A DNA stretch of 64,000 nt from Tsukamurella tyrosinosolvens. GTDB lineage: Bacteria; Actinomycetota; Actinomycetes; Mycobacteriales; Mycobacteriaceae. Positions within the stretch are counted from its first letter, which is position 1. Every line of letters starts with the position of its first letter. The notes below the pieces were generated by a model. The model was not told the origin of the DNA and searched no databases. It was given only the letters and a program-made list of their open reading frames with translations. Shown here in pieces: positions 31,180 to 40,884 of this stretch. The translations under genes and the position numbers were made by a program. Location of the stretch: positions 3,720,001 to 3,784,000 of the forward strand of contig NZ_FNSA01000003.1 of NCBI RefSeq assembly GCF_900104775.1. The letters are read 5' to 3'.

Positions 31180-32585
31180 GCCGTCTCCGCCGGATTGCGG
31201 ACGGTGGCCCAGGCGACCGCGCCGCCGATGACGCACAGCGCTGCGGAGACGAGCATCGCCCGGCCGAAGCCGTCCTGGAGCGAGGCTCCACTCGGGTCCG
31301 TGATCCCCACGGCGAGCGGGAGGACGGCCACGGCGAGCAGGCTCGCGAACCGCGAGATCGCGTTGTTCGCCCCGGACGCCGCACCGACGTACTCCGCCGG
31401 CACCGCCGCGAGCACCGTCGCCGTGAGCGGCGCGACGGTCATGGCCATGCCCAGACCGAAGACGAGGATGCCGGGGAGCACCCCGCCCCAGTAGGTCGCG
31501 CCGGGGACGACCAGGACCAGCAGCGCGAGCCCCACCCCGGCGACCAGTGGACCCGCCGTCATCAGTGCACGGGGCCCGGTCCGCTGCGCCAGAGCACCCA
31601 TCCGGCCGGAGAGGACCAGCATGATCGCCGTGAACGGCACGAACGCCAGGCCGGCCTGGAGCGCGCTGTAGCCCAGGTTCGCCTGCAGGTGCAGCGAGAG
31701 CAGGAACAGCGCGCCGCCGAGTCCGGTGTACACGGCGAGGGTCACGACGTTCGTCCCGCTGAACTGCGGCGACCGGAACAGCCTCAGCGGGACGAGCGGA
31801 TCCGCCGCGCGGTGCTCGACGAACGGGAACGCCGCCACAGCGAGCACCCCGACGACCAGCGCCGCCACGACGGTCGGCGTCCACCCCTGGACCGGGGCCT
31901 CGATCAGTGCGAAGGTCACCCCGCCCAGGCCGATCGTCACGCTCACCGCGCCGGCCACGTCGAGCGGCCCCCGCACGCGCGCGTCCCGGATCCGCGGGAC
32001 GTGCCGGACCGTGAGCACCAGGGCGACCGCCGCCAGCGGGACGTTGATGAGGAAGACCCACCGCCACGACGCGGCGTCGACCAGCCAGCCCCCGACGAAC
32101 GGCCCGATCGCCGACGAGACACCACTGAGCCCTGCCCAGACCCCGATCGCGCGGCCGCGGTCCTCCGCCCGGATGACCGTCTCGATCATGGCGAGGCTGC
32201 TCGGCACCAGCAGCGCGCCGCCGATGCCCTGCACCACGCGCGCGAGGATGAGCACCTCGCCGGTGGGGGCGAGGCCGCACCCGACGGAGGCCACGGTGAA
32301 GACCACCAGGCCGACCAGGAAGACGAGGCGCCGGTCGTACCGGTCGCCGAGCGCGCCCCCGAGCAGCAGCAGGGCGCTGAGGGTGAGCAGATACCCGTCG
32401 AGCACCCACTGCAGCATCGAGAGCCCGCCACCGAGATCGCGTCCGATCGCCGGCAGCGCGACGTTGACGACCGAGCCGTCGAGGAACGCGACGCCCGATC
32501 CGAGTGCCGCGGCGGCGATGAGCCATCGACCGGAGGCGGACGCCAGCGCCAGGCGCGGGGTCGCGCCGTCACCTGCCGCCGTCAT
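31164..32585 (-). CDS. MFS drug-exporter-like transporter (DHA2, 14-helix type)
   Basis: 473 residues. It begins with the motif SGVAFLDGSVVNVALPAIGRDLGGGLSMLQWVLDGYLLTLSALLLLGGALGDRYDRR, the TMS1-2 segment of DHA2 proteins including motif A (GxLaDrxGrr). RVVQGIGGALLVPSSLAMIE (motif B) follows, then SAIGPFVGGWLV (motif C). About fourteen helices are expected. Likely a proton-driven efflux pump for hydrophobic compounds. Its start overlaps the HXXEE gene stop by four bases; its 3' end overlaps the convergent oxygenase gene by 16 bases. Confidence 0.9.
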   Translation of the reverse strand: MTAAGDGATPRLALASASGRWLIAAAALGSGVAFLDGSVVNVALPAIGRDLGGGLSMLQWVLDGYLLTLSALLLLGGALGDRYDRRLVFLVGLVVFTVASVGCGLAPTGEVLILARVVQGIGGALLVPSSLAMIETVIRAEDRGRAIGVWAGLSGVSSAIGPFVGGWLVDAASWRWVFLINVPLAAVALVLTVRHVPRIRDARVRGPLDVAGAVSVTIGLGGVTFALIEAPVQGWTPTVVAALVVGVLAVAAFPFVEHRAADPLVPLRLFRSPQFSGTNVVTLAVYTGLGGALFLLSLHLQANLGYSALQAGLAFVPFTAIMLVLSGRMGALAQRTGPRALMTAGPLVAGVGLALLVLVVPGATYWGGVLPGILVFGLGMAMTVAPLTATVLAAVPAEYVGAASGANNAISRFASLLAVAVLPLAVGITDPSGASLQDGFGRAMLVSAALCVIGGAVAWATVRNPAETAQALA

Positions 32586-33079
32586 GTCGCGCGACCGCGC
32601 GCGCCGCGCTGCACCAGGGCTGCCACGCCGAAGGATCCGGCGAGCCCACCGGCGAGCATCGCCGCAGCGCCGGGCAGCAGCCCGGCCGCGGGACGCCGCA
32701 CGCCCTCCCTGGCGAGCCGCGAGGATGCCCACAGCCAGAACGGCAGCACCGCGATCGGCGTCGTGGCGACGCCGGGCGCGTAGCCGCCGCACCGCGCCGC
32801 CATCGCGAGGTGGGAGACGCCGTGCAGCCCGTACGCCAGCAGCGCGGATTGGTACCAGGCCGATCGCCCGCCCGTGCGGGCGCCGTCGAGGGCTGCGGCG
32901 CCGACCGCCACGCCCATCGCGCCGATCGCCGTGCGCGCCAGACCGTCCGAGACCGGCAGCCCGCGCTCGCGCGCCCACGGCCCGATCGTGAACCACTCCT
33001 CCGTGTCGTGGATCGCCCACGCGACGAACAGGCCGACCGTCGCCGCGCGGGCACGGCTCCACTGCGTTCCGTCATACAA
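32582..33079 (-). CDS. HXXEE-domain membrane protein
   Basis: 165 residues. VGLFVAWAIHDTEEWFTIGPWA carries the HXXEE motif (HDTEE) that names this membrane family; a second conserved spot is YGLHGVSHLAMAA. Four or five helices are predicted. The only early in-frame start is the TTG at 33079, with no clear ribosome site, so the start is uncertain; an ATG at 33075 is in another frame. It overlaps the MFS gene (ATGA). HXXEE proteins may be metal-dependent membrane enzymes, but function is unproven. Confidence 0.72.
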   Translation of the reverse strand: MYDGTQWSRARAATVGLFVAWAIHDTEEWFTIGPWARERGLPVSDGLARTAIGAMGVAVGAAALDGARTGGRSAWYQSALLAYGLHGVSHLAMAARCGGYAPGVATTPIAVLPFWLWASSRLAREGVRRPAAGLLPGAAAMLAGGLAGSFGVAALVQRGARGRAT

Positions 33080-33125
33080 CGAAACTAGACCGAACCGGCC
33101 CGGACTCGCGCGCGGCGGGCCCGGG

Positions 33126-33569
33126 TCAGCGGACGTCGAAGGAACCGCTGCCCGGCGTCGGAGCCAGCACGACCGCCACGGTGCCGGAGCTGACGAAGCG
33201 CGCGGTGTAGGCGACCCGGCCGGTTCCCGTCTGCGCGACGGCCGTGTCCGGGACCTGCCCCAGAGTGAAGGGCTTCACGGTGACCGAACCCCGGGCGCCG
33301 GTCCGCAGGTTGCGGAAGTCGATGCGCACCAGCGACATGTACGAGTTGTAGCCGACGGAGCTGTGCGCGGCCAGCCGGACCTCGCCCGGACGGCCCGTCG
33401 TGTCGGCGCCGATCCTGGTGGTGAAGGGCTGCGGGATACCGAGTCCGGCGACCTGGGTCGCGGTCAGCGGCACCTGGGGCACGGCGAGCGGCGCCGCCTG
33501 GGCCGGCGCGGCGATCCCGGCGACCAGCCCCGCCGCGGCGATCCCGGTGACGAGCGTCTTCCTCAGCAT
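33126..33569 (-). CDS. Small secreted protein, distant paralogue of the 18143 product
   Basis: 147 residues from the ATG at 33569, with GGAGGAGG seven to ten bases upstream. A Sec signal peptide (MLRKTLVTGIAAAGLVAGIAAPAQA, cleavage near residue 25) is followed by an all-beta-looking domain. It contains IDFRNLRTGARGSVTVKPFTL, which aligns with [21 protein letters not shown] in the protein at 18143. No cysteines are seen in the mature part. Exported; function unknown. Confidence 0.75.
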   Translation of the reverse strand: MLRKTLVTGIAAAGLVAGIAAPAQAAPLAVPQVPLTATQVAGLGIPQPFTTRIGADTTGRPGEVRLAAHSSVGYNSYMSLVRIDFRNLRTGARGSVTVKPFTLGQVPDTAVAQTGTGRVAYTARFVSSGTVAVVLAPTPGSGSFDVR

Positions 33570-33698
33570 GTGCGTCCTCCTCCGATTCGTCCGAGCCACA
33601 GGAGTTGCGGCGCGAAGGTTCCTCAGACGTGAGGTCGGCCCCGGCCTTGCGATCGTTACACCGGTGGGCCCCGTCGCGCGCCGTGGACACCGCTGCGA

Positions 33699-35312
33699 TC
33701 AATGCCCGCCGTGCGATCCGGCGGGCGCGGACGGGGCGCCCGACGCGGGCATCGCCATCGCCATTCCCGGCATCTCCAAGCGGGTGGGCGAGGTCTGCCC
33801 CTTCTCCGCGACGACGAACTGGCCCATCATGCCGCGATCCTCGTGGTAGAGGAGGTGGCAGTGGTACATGTACGGCATCGTCAGGTCGGTGTAGTCGGTG
33901 AACCGCATCGCGAGGGCGCAGGTGTCGCCGGGCGCTAGGTAGACGGTGTCCTTCCAGCCCCGCAGGTGCGCCGGCGGGGTCTTCCCGTTGAACGACGCGA
34001 CCTGGAACTGCACGTCGTGGATGTGGAAGTTGTGCGGCCAGTTGTCCTTGTTGCGCACCGTCCACACCTCGGTCGTGTCGACGACGGGTGCGAGATCGAT
34101 GCGACTCATGTCCATCCGCTCACCGTTGATCATGTACCACTGCAGGTCGAAGGCGCGCGCCTTCGGCGACGGTGCCGTGGCCCCCGCGGCGAGCGGCGCG
34201 ATGACGCCGAGATCGCGGGGCACGGCACCGGCCCCGGTCTCGAGCGCGCCGGCACCGACCAGCTCGAGCACGTCCAGGGTGTCGTCCTGTCCGTACTCCC
34301 GGGCCGTCTCGCCGGAGATCCTGCCGCGCTGCGTGATCGGGAAGGAGCGCAACATCGTGCGCTCGCCGGCGCTCACCCGGACGACGATCTCGGCCCGCTC
34401 GCCCGGGCTGAGCATGAGCCGGTCCAGGGACACCGGTGCGGCGAGCAGCCCGCCGTCGGAGGCGATCATCTCGAACCGGCGGCCGTCGGCGAAGCCGAAT
34501 TCGAAGCAGCGCGCGGACGCGCCGTTGAGCAGGCGCAGGCGCATCCGGTCGCGGCGTGCGACGAGGCTCGCGCCGGCGATGCCGTTCGTGATCACGGTCG
34601 GCCCGATGAGCCCCGTCTCGCCGGGCGCCGTCTCGTCGAGTTCGCCCGCGGGCGTGAACTTCCGGTCCTGCACGACGACGGGGACGTCGTCGACGCCGTA
34701 TTCGGACGGCAGGCCCAGCGCGGCCTGCGCGTCGTCGTCGACGAGGAAGAAGCCGGAGAGCCCCCGGTAGACGTGCTTCTCGGTCACCCCGTGCGGGTGC
34801 GGGTGGTACCAGAGCGTCGAGGCGCGCTGCCGCACCGTCCATTCCGCCTTCCACGTCGCGCCCGGCTCGACCATCTGGTGCGGGCCGCCGTCGGCGCGGG
34901 CGGGGACGTGCATGCCGTGCCAGTGCACGCTGGTCGCCTCGGTGAGACCGTTCCGCACGGTCACCGCGACCTTCTCGCCGTCGCGGGCGCGCAGGGTGGG
35001 GCCGAGGATGTCGCCGTTGAAGCCCCACGTCGCGCTGCGCCGGCCCGCGACGATCTCCGTGGATCCCGCCCGCGTCGCGAGGTCGAACCGGCGCACCCCG
35101 TCTGCGCCCACGACCGAGCGTGCGAGCGGCGGGATCGGCAGGGCGCGACGGCCGCCCGGCAGGACGGACGCGCCGGGGGTCGACGGTGCCGCCGTCGCGC
35201 GGCATCCGGCGACGGCGGCGCCCGCGAGCGGTGCGGCGATCAGGGCAGCGAGGAAACGGCGGCGGTTCGTGCCTGCGCCGGCTCGTGGCCGCGCGGCGGT
35301 ATTCGTGATCAT
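33699..35312 (-). CDS. Multicopper oxidase, Tat-exported, lipoprotein-like
   Basis: 537 residues. The signal has a twin-arginine motif (TNRRRFLAALIAAPLAGAAVAGC) and a lipobox-like AVAGC ending at Cys37, so it is probably folded in the cytoplasm and tethered outside. All four copper-binding blocks are visible: HWHGMH, HPHG, HNFHIHD and HCHLLYHEDRGMM, with Met as axial type-1 ligand. This matches the CueO/bilirubin oxidase group, which oxidises Cu(I), iron or phenols. The C-terminus ends in a short His-rich SHGGH. The ATG at 35312 has GGAGG only one base upstream, so the start may be slightly downstream. Confidence 0.92.
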   Translation of the reverse strand: MITNTAARPRAGAGTNRRRFLAALIAAPLAGAAVAGCRATAAPSTPGASVLPGGRRALPIPPLARSVVGADGVRRFDLATRAGSTEIVAGRRSATWGFNGDILGPTLRARDGEKVAVTVRNGLTEATSVHWHGMHVPARADGGPHQMVEPGATWKAEWTVRQRASTLWYHPHPHGVTEKHVYRGLSGFFLVDDDAQAALGLPSEYGVDDVPVVVQDRKFTPAGELDETAPGETGLIGPTVITNGIAGASLVARRDRMRLRLLNGASARCFEFGFADGRRFEMIASDGGLLAAPVSLDRLMLSPGERAEIVVRVSAGERTMLRSFPITQRGRISGETAREYGQDDTLDVLELVGAGALETGAGAVPRDLGVIAPLAAGATAPSPKARAFDLQWYMINGERMDMSRIDLAPVVDTTEVWTVRNKDNWPHNFHIHDVQFQVASFNGKTPPAHLRGWKDTVYLAPGDTCALAMRFTDYTDLTMPYMYHCHLLYHEDRGMMGQFVVAEKGQTSPTRLEMPGMAMAMPASGAPSAPAGSHGGH

Positions 35313-35394
35313 GCCTCCAGCGTCGTCGGCGGCGGAACGGTGCGACTCCGCCCTTCGGACACGGAATCCGCGCCCAGGACTGGCCGGGAGGGGG

Positions 35395-35422
35395 TTGACA
35401 TTCCCTGATTCCGGCGTTATGT
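35395..35422 (+). promoter_or_regulatory. Possible sigma-70 promoter before the histidine kinase
   Basis: TTGACA (35395-35400), a 16-base spacer and TTATGT (35417-35422). The kinase start at 35473 also has its own TACGGT six bases upstream, so there may be two transcript starts. Confidence 0.4.
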
Positions 35423-35472
35423 GCGCTGGTCACGGCTTCTCTCCCGGCCCCGCGGTGTCGTACGGTGCTGCC

Positions 35473-36588
35473 ATGTCGCGCACCAGCTGGACCGTCGGGG
35501 TGCGGGTCGCTCCCCTCGTGGTGGTGCCCGTGTTGCTCGCGGTGAGCGTGTACCCCGGGAGGTTCCACGCCTCGCCCGCCTACATCGCCGGATCGATGCT
35601 CGCCGCGGCCCTGTTCGCGTTTGGGGGGCGCGCGCCGTTCGCCGTCTCGCTCGCGTTGTCCGTGCTGTGCGGCGGTCTGCTCTCCGCAGAGGCCTGGGGT
35701 CCCGCCGGGCTCGTGCCGTACCTCGCCGCTCTCGCCCTCGCCGAACTCGCAGCCTCGCAGCGGCCGCGGTGGCAGGTGGTCACCGCGACGCTCGTGTGGG
35801 CGGCCTGCTACATCACCGGATCGCTGTTCGACGACGAGCAGCACACGCTGATCCGGGTGCTGGCCGAGACGCTCAGCTTCGTCGGACTCCCCGTCGTCGG
35901 CGGGCTGTACATGCGGGAGCGGTTCGCCCAGGCGGAACGGGAGCGGCGCGCGCTCGCGGAGGAGGCGCGGCAGGCCCGCCGCGACGAGCGCGCCGCCCTC
36001 GCCCGCGAACTGCACGACCTCATGGCGCACCACATGTCGGCGATCTCGCTCCGGGTGGGCGTCGCCCGCACCGTCTACGCGGGCATCGACCCCGGCCTCG
36101 ACGAGGTGCTCTCGGACATCCACGAGACCGCCACGGATTCGCTCGGCGACATCCGGCGTCTCCTCGCCGCGATGCGGGAGCGGGACCCGGTGCAGGGCCG
36201 GACGATCGACGACACCGAGACCGAGGTGCGGCGGGCGGTGGAGCGCACGGCCGACGCGGGCTTCGACGTCCGCTCGCGCATCGACCTGGGCGCGGGGCCT
36301 CCGGCCGCGATCGATGCGCTGACGCTGGTCCGGGTCGTGCAGGAGGCACTGACCAACGTCATGAAGCACGCGCCGCGCGGCGCGACGGTCACCGTCGACG
36401 TCGGGCGCTCCGACGACGCCTGGGAGGCGCGGGTGTCGAGCCCGCTGCCCGCGCAGGCGCACCGGGGGCACGGCTACGGCCTCACCGGGATGGCCGAGCG
36501 CGCGGACCTCGCCGGCGGGGCCATCACGGCGGGCCCCGACGGCGATCACTGGGTGGTCGCGCTGTCGGTGCCGGTCCGCGCGTCCTAA
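35473..36588 (+). CDS. NarL-type sensor histidine kinase
   Basis: 371 residues from the ATG at 35473; TACGGT lies six bases upstream (leaderless candidate). Five or so membrane helices fill residues 8-145. A coiled linker (ERERRALAEEARQARRDERAALA) leads to the HisKA_3 dimerisation helix with the phospho-accepting histidine in ARELHDLMAHHMSAISLRVG. The ATPase domain follows with VVQEALTNVMKHAP (N box) and GHGYGLTGMAERADLAGG (G box). It faces the response regulator at 36602 tail to tail. Signal unknown. Confidence 0.9.
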   Translation: MSRTSWTVGVRVAPLVVVPVLLAVSVYPGRFHASPAYIAGSMLAAALFAFGGRAPFAVSLALSVLCGGLLSAEAWGPAGLVPYLAALALAELAASQRPRWQVVTATLVWAACYITGSLFDDEQHTLIRVLAETLSFVGLPVVGGLYMRERFAQAERERRALAEEARQARRDERAALARELHDLMAHHMSAISLRVGVARTVYAGIDPGLDEVLSDIHETATDSLGDIRRLLAAMRERDPVQGRTIDDTETEVRRAVERTADAGFDVRSRIDLGAGPPAAIDALTLVRVVQEALTNVMKHAPRGATVTVDVGRSDDAWEARVSSPLPAQAHRGHGYGLTGMAERADLAGGAITAGPDGDHWVVALSVPVRAS

Positions 36589-36601
36589 CGGGGCGGAGCC
36601 G

Positions 36602-37240
36602 CTACCGGGGCGCGAAGCGCGCCAGCTCGACCCGCGACCCGGCGCCCGTCTTCTGCCGCAGGTTCGCGATGTGTGCCTTCACAGTCGACTCCGCGACGTG
36701 CAGCCGGGCCGCGATCGCCGCGTTGGCCAGCCCCTCGGCGACCAGGGCGAGCACGTCGCGCTCGCGGTCGGTGAGCGGCACCGCGGGCTCCTCGGCCGCC
36801 GGCGCCGAGCCGGCGGACCGCGCGCGCAGCGCCTCGTCGAGCACGCGGCGCGCGGGGCCGGGCGACATCGGCACCTCCCCGCCGAGCGCCCGCCGCAGGC
36901 CGTCGAGCAGCGCCTCCGGGGCGATGTCCTTGACCAGGAAACCGACGGCGCCCGCGGCGAGGGCGGGGTACATGTGCTCGTCGTCGTCGAAGGTGGTGAG
37001 CACGACGATACGGGCCGCCGGGTCCGCGGCCATGATCCGCTCGATCCCGTGCACGCCGTCCGCGCCCGGCATCCGCAGGTCCATGAGCACGACGTCGGGC
37101 GCGAGCTCGCGATAGGCGCGGGCGGCCTCGTCGCCGTTCGTCGCCTCGCCCGCGACGGTGAAGTCGGGGGCGGAGGTGAGCAGCATCGTCAGGCCGTCGC
37201 GGATCAGCCGCTGGTCGTCGACGATCAACACACTGTTCAC
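36602..37240 (-). CDS. LuxR/NarL-family response regulator
   Basis: 212 residues from the GTG at 37240, which has TAGGAT seven bases upstream (leaderless). The receiver domain (VLIVDDQRLIRDGLTMLL) has the phosphorylated aspartate in DVVLMDLRMPGADGVHGI, and switch residues VLTTFDDDE and GFLVKD. The C-terminal HTH reads LTDRERDVLALVAEGLANAAIAARLHVAESTVKAHIANLRQK. Probable partner of the kinase ending 14 bases away on the opposite strand; the convergent layout is unusual for such pairs. Catalase follows on the same strand side. Confidence 0.92.
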   Translation of the reverse strand: MNSVLIVDDQRLIRDGLTMLLTSAPDFTVAGEATNGDEAARAYRELAPDVVLMDLRMPGADGVHGIERIMAADPAARIVVLTTFDDDEHMYPALAAGAVGFLVKDIAPEALLDGLRRALGGEVPMSPGPARRVLDEALRARSAGSAPAAEEPAVPLTDRERDVLALVAEGLANAAIAARLHVAESTVKAHIANLRQKTGAGSRVELARFAPR

Positions 37241-37290
37241 GGGGACGATCCTAGACGCGGGCGCGCCCGCCCCCCGCCCCGTCGGTGAGG

Positions 37291-38745
37291 TCAGCCCTGC
37301 GCCTCGCGGACCGCCCGCTCGATCCGCTCCCCGATTCCGGCGTCGATGTTCTTCCAGTAGTCGAAGGCGCGGAGGAGCACCGGTTCCGTCACGCCGTCGA
37401 GCAGGTGGCCGGAGACGTTCGACACCAGTCGCTCGCGCTGCGCGTCGTCCATCACGTCGCGGACCAGCGTGCCGGCCTGGCCCCAGTCGTCGTCCTCGCG
37501 GTGCGCGACGTACGCCGCCCGCACCAACTCCCCGTCGGCCGCCCACTGCGGCTCGGGCTGCCCGGGGTAGTCGGCGGCGGGGCCGCCCTTGGAGTTCGGC
37601 GCGTACACCGGATCGCGGACGGGATCGATCCGCATGGCGCCGTCCTTGGAGTAGCTCCGCACCTCGGTACGCGGCCGGTTCACGGGGATCTGCTTGTAGT
37701 TCGCGCCGAGCCGCGCGCGGTGGGCGTCGGCGTACGCGAAGACGCGCCCGAGCAGCATCCGGTCCGGGCTGAACCCGATGCCGGGGACGACGTTGCTGGG
37801 CTCGAACGCGGCCTGCTCGATCTGGCTGTGGTTGTCGGTCGGGTTGGTGTGCAGCGTCATCCGACCGACCTCCCGCAGCGGGTAGTCGGAATGCGGCCAC
37901 ACCTTCGTCAGGTCGAACGGGTTGAACCGGTAGTCGGCCGCGTCGTCGAACGGCATCAGCTGCACCGTGAGAGTCCAGCTCGGGTGCTCCCCGCGGGCGA
38001 TGGCGTCGAACAGGTCCCGGACGTGGAAGTCGCCGTCGGCGCCGGCCAGCCGGTCGGCCTCGTCCTGCGTGAGGGTCTCGACGCCCTGGTCGGACAGGAA
38101 GTGGTACTTGACCCAGTGCTTCTCCCCCTCCGCGTTGACCCACAGGTACGTGTGCGAGCCGTAGCCGTTCATGTGGCGCCACGACTTCGGGATGCCGCGA
38201 TCGCCCATCAACCAGGTGACCTGGTGCGCGGACTCCGGCGACAGGGTCCAGAAGTCCCACTGCATGTCGTGGTCGCGGAGGTTGTTGTCGGCGCGGCGCT
38301 TCTGCGAGCGGATGAAGTGCTGGAACTTCATCGGGTCCTTGATGAAGAAGACCGGGGTGTTGTTGCCGACCAAGTCGTACACGCCCGCCGGGGTGTAGAA
38401 CTTCAGCGCGAAACCCCGCGGGTCACGCCACGTGTCCGGGCTCCCCCGCTCCCCCGCGACCGTCGAGAACCGCGCCATCATCTCCGTCTTCGCGCCCGGC
38501 GCGAAGACCTCCGCGCACGTGAACGCCGAGACGTCGGCGGTCGTCTCGAACGTGCCGAACGCACCGCTGCCCTTCGCATGCGGCTGCCGTTCGGCGATCC
38601 GCTCGCGGTTGAACTGCGCCATCTGCTCGATCAGGTAGTGGTCGTGCAGGACGATGGGGCCCGCGGCGCCGACGGTCAACGAGTGCTCGTCGCTGCCCGC
38701 GGGAGCGCCGGAGTCGGTCGTGGTGAAGTTCGCGTTCTCGGACAT
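37291..38745 (-). CDS. katA: Monofunctional heme catalase
   Basis: 484 residues, small-subunit clade length. It converts hydrogen peroxide to water and oxygen. The active-site histidine lies in [15 protein letters not shown], the asparagine in [16 protein letters not shown], and the proximal heme tyrosine in [20 protein letters not shown] supports the ATG at 38745. It lies just upstream, in the same orientation, of the response regulator gene 50 bases away. The symbol is generic. Cytoplasmic; no signal peptide. Confidence 0.96.
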   Translation of the reverse strand: MSENANFTTTDSGAPAGSDEHSLTVGAAGPIVLHDHYLIEQMAQFNRERIAERQPHAKGSGAFGTFETTADVSAFTCAEVFAPGAKTEMMARFSTVAGERGSPDTWRDPRGFALKFYTPAGVYDLVGNNTPVFFIKDPMKFQHFIRSQKRRADNNLRDHDMQWDFWTLSPESAHQVTWLMGDRGIPKSWRHMNGYGSHTYLWVNAEGEKHWVKYHFLSDQGVETLTQDEADRLAGADGDFHVRDLFDAIARGEHPSWTLTVQLMPFDDAADYRFNPFDLTKVWPHSDYPLREVGRMTLHTNPTDNHSQIEQAAFEPSNVVPGIGFSPDRMLLGRVFAYADAHRARLGANYKQIPVNRPRTEVRSYSKDGAMRIDPVRDPVYAPNSKGGPAADYPGQPEPQWAADGELVRAAYVAHREDDDWGQAGTLVRDVMDDAQRERLVSNVSGHLLDGVTEPVLLRAFDYWKNIDAGIGERIERAVREAQG

Positions 38746-38844
38746 GGCTGTTCTCCTCCGCGTATGTGGTTGTCGTTCAGGGCTGTTCACGCCCGTCGGG
38801 CTGAACGACGGGCGGAATCGCAGTCCTCTCCCCACCGTAGCGAA

Positions 38845-38890
38845 CACGAGCGAGCCCCGCCCGGAAGGATCCGGACGGGGCTCGCTCGTG
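38845..38890. terminator. Large hairpin terminator after etfA
   Basis: CACGAGCGAGCCCCG and its complement CGGGGCTCGCTCGTG form a long GC-rich stem with an inner CCGG/CCGG pairing, around AAGGAT. It starts 13 bases beyond the etfA stop and ends transcription of etfBA; it also insulates the catalase promoter. Confidence 0.85.
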
Positions 38891-38902
38891 AGGGTGGTGC
38901 GC

Positions 38903-39859
38903 TCAGCCCTTGTGGGCCTTGACGGCCTCGGTGAGCTGCGGGGCGACGTCGAACAGGTCGCCCACGATGCCGTAGTCGGCGATCTCGAAGATCGGGGCCT
39001 CTTCGTCCTTGTTGACGGCCACGATGGTCTTCGAGGTCTGCATGCCGGCGCGGTGCTGGATGGCGCCCGAGATGCCCAGGGCGATGTACAGCTGCGGCGA
39101 CACGGTCTTGCCGGTCTGGCCGACCTGGAACTGGCCCGGGTAGTAACCCGAGTCGACGGCGGCACGCGAGGCGCCGACGGCGGCACCGAGCGAGTCGGCG
39201 AGCTCCTCGACGACCGAGAACTTCTCGGCCGAGCCCACGCCACGGCCACCGGAGACGACGATGGTCGCCTCGGTGAGCTCCGGGCGGTTGCCGCCCTGGA
39301 TCGGCTGCTTCGAGACGACCTTCACGTCGTTCTCGGCCGCGGCCGGGACGGCCACGTCGACGATCTCACCGGCGCCGGCGACACCGTCGGCCTCGACGGC
39401 ACCGGGGCGCAGCGACGCGACGGGGGTGTCGCCACCGGCGGTGGCCTCGACGGTGAACGCGCCACCGAAGATCGAGTGGGTGGCGGTGCCACCGGGGCCG
39501 AAGGCGATCGCGTCGGCGATCAGGCCGGAGCCGAGGCGCGCGGCGACGCGGCCGGCCACCTCCTTGCCCTCGAACGTGGCGGCGGTGAGGATCGCGGCGG
39601 CGCCCTGGCTCTCGGCGAGCTCGGCGAGCACGCCGACCTTCGGGGTCACCAGGTGGGCGTCGGCGTCGGCCGACTCCGCGCGGTAGATCTTGGCGGCGCC
39701 GGCGGCCTTGAGCTGCTCGGCGACGGCGTCGGTGGTGCCGGGGGCGCCCACGACGACGGCGGCGGGCTCACCCAGCGCCTTGGCGGCGGTCAGCAGCTCA
39801 GCCGTGACCTTCTTCAGCTTCCCGTCGACCTGCTCGACGAGGACGAGTACGTCTGCCAT
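38903..39859 (-). CDS. etfA: Electron transfer flavoprotein, alpha subunit
   Basis: 318 residues. With EtfB it accepts electrons from acyl-CoA and other flavin dehydrogenases and passes them to the quinone pool. The C-terminal FAD domain carries [68 protein letters not shown], the family signature. AGGAG precedes the ATG. It lies 36 bases downstream of etfB (fixA/fixB in the mycobacterial annotation, Rv3029c-Rv3028c) and ends at a strong hairpin. Confidence 0.97.
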   Translation of the reverse strand: MADVLVLVEQVDGKLKKVTAELLTAAKALGEPAAVVVGAPGTTDAVAEQLKAAGAAKIYRAESADADAHLVTPKVGVLAELAESQGAAAILTAATFEGKEVAGRVAARLGSGLIADAIAFGPGGTATHSIFGGAFTVEATAGGDTPVASLRPGAVEADGVAGAGEIVDVAVPAAAENDVKVVSKQPIQGGNRPELTEATIVVSGGRGVGSAEKFSVVEELADSLGAAVGASRAAVDSGYYPGQFQVGQTGKTVSPQLYIALGISGAIQHRAGMQTSKTIVAVNKDEEAPIFEIADYGIVGDLFDVAPQLTEAVKAHKG

Positions 39860-39895
39860 AACGGCTTCTCTCCTTATGAGGGGGTTCGAGGGGTC

Positions 39896-40675
39896 TTAGA
39901 TGATCTTCTGGCCGATGAGGAACTGCGCCACCTTGGTGCCGCCGTCGCCCTCGTCCACGACCTTCTCGCCCGCCTCCTTGGGCGGCTTCGGGGTGACAGC
40001 CGTGACGGTGGTGCCGGCGTTCGCGCCGCCGACCTCGTCGAGCTCCACGCCGATCTCCGCGAGGGAGAGCACGTTGATCTCCTTCTTCTTCGCGGCCATG
40101 ATGCCCTTGAAGGAGGGGAAGCGGGGCTCGTTGATCTTCTCGTTGACCGAGACGATGGCGGGGAGCGAGGCCTCGAGCTCGAAGATGCCCTCGTCGGTCT
40201 CGCGCTCGCCCTTGAGCGAGTCGCCGTCGACGGTGAGCGTGCGCATGTGCGTCAGCTGCGGCAGGCCCAGGTACTCGGCCAGGATGGCCGGGACGGCGCC
40301 GACGCGACCGTCGGTGGCCTCGTTACCGGCGATGACGAGCTCGACGCCCTCGATGGTGCCCAGCGCGCGGGCGATGACCCAGGAGGTCTGGATCGCGTCC
40401 GAGCCGTGCATGGCGTCGTCCTGGACGTGGACGGCCTTGTCGGCACCCATGGAGAGCGCCTTGCGGATCGCGTCGGTGGCGCTCGCGGGGCCGACGGTCA
40501 GAACGGTGACCTCGCCGCCGTGGGCCTCCTTGATCTGGAGCGCGGCCTCGACGGCGCGCTCGTTGATCTCCTCGAGCCACGGGTCGATCGACCTGTCGAC
40601 CGTGAAGTCATCGGACAGCTTGCGCTCGGACCCGGGATCGGGAGCCTGCTTGATCAGTACGACTACGTTCGTCAT
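39896..40675 (-). CDS. etfB: Electron transfer flavoprotein, beta subunit
   Basis: 259 residues from the ATG at 40675. TNVVVLIKQAPDPGSERKL at the start and the AMP-binding-side segment LVIAGNEATDGRVGAVPAILAEYLGLPQLTH are typical of EtfB. The ending AAKKKEINVLSLAEIGVE is the conserved recognition-loop region. It leads a two-gene operon with etfA. The 209-base upstream gap, shared with the divergent methyltransferase gene, carries an inverted repeat at 40821 that may bind a regulator. Confidence 0.97.
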   Translation of the reverse strand: MTNVVVLIKQAPDPGSERKLSDDFTVDRSIDPWLEEINERAVEAALQIKEAHGGEVTVLTVGPASATDAIRKALSMGADKAVHVQDDAMHGSDAIQTSWVIARALGTIEGVELVIAGNEATDGRVGAVPAILAEYLGLPQLTHMRTLTVDGDSLKGERETDEGIFELEASLPAIVSVNEKINEPRFPSFKGIMAAKKKEINVLSLAEIGVELDEVGGANAGTTVTAVTPKPPKEAGEKVVDEGDGGTKVAQFLIGQKII

Positions 40676-40820
40676 TGGTCTTCGTCGACCTCCATCGATG
40701 ATCGGGATACTCGTAGGGCACATTCTCACACTGCCGCGAGGTACGGAAAATCGTCCCCCGCCGCAGGTTCTGCGAGTAGAACGTAGCACCGCCTCACCAC
40801 ACTGTTTAACGCCAGAGTAA

Positions 40821-40836
40821 GTTACCGAAGGGTAAC
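40821..40836. promoter_or_regulatory. Inverted repeat between etfB and the MGLP operon
   Basis: GTTACC-GAAG-GGTAAC, 49 bases before the methyltransferase start and about 146 before etfB. Position and symmetry suggest an operator, perhaps linking fatty-acid electron flow with MGLP genes. The binding factor is unknown. Confidence 0.5.
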
Positions 40837-40884
40837 TGTCCATGTGGGATGGCCCACGCCCCGACGACGACTAGGCTCGACAGA

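Noticed and set aside
33700-36549. Overlapping long frames opposite the multicopper oxidase and kinase
   Set aside because: Low-complexity Arg/Gly sequences antisense or out of frame to clear genes.
36602-38260. A 552-residue fusion of catalase-like and response regulator sequence
   Set aside because: The upstream part is an out-of-frame reading of the catalase gene; the response regulator starts at its own GTG at 37240.
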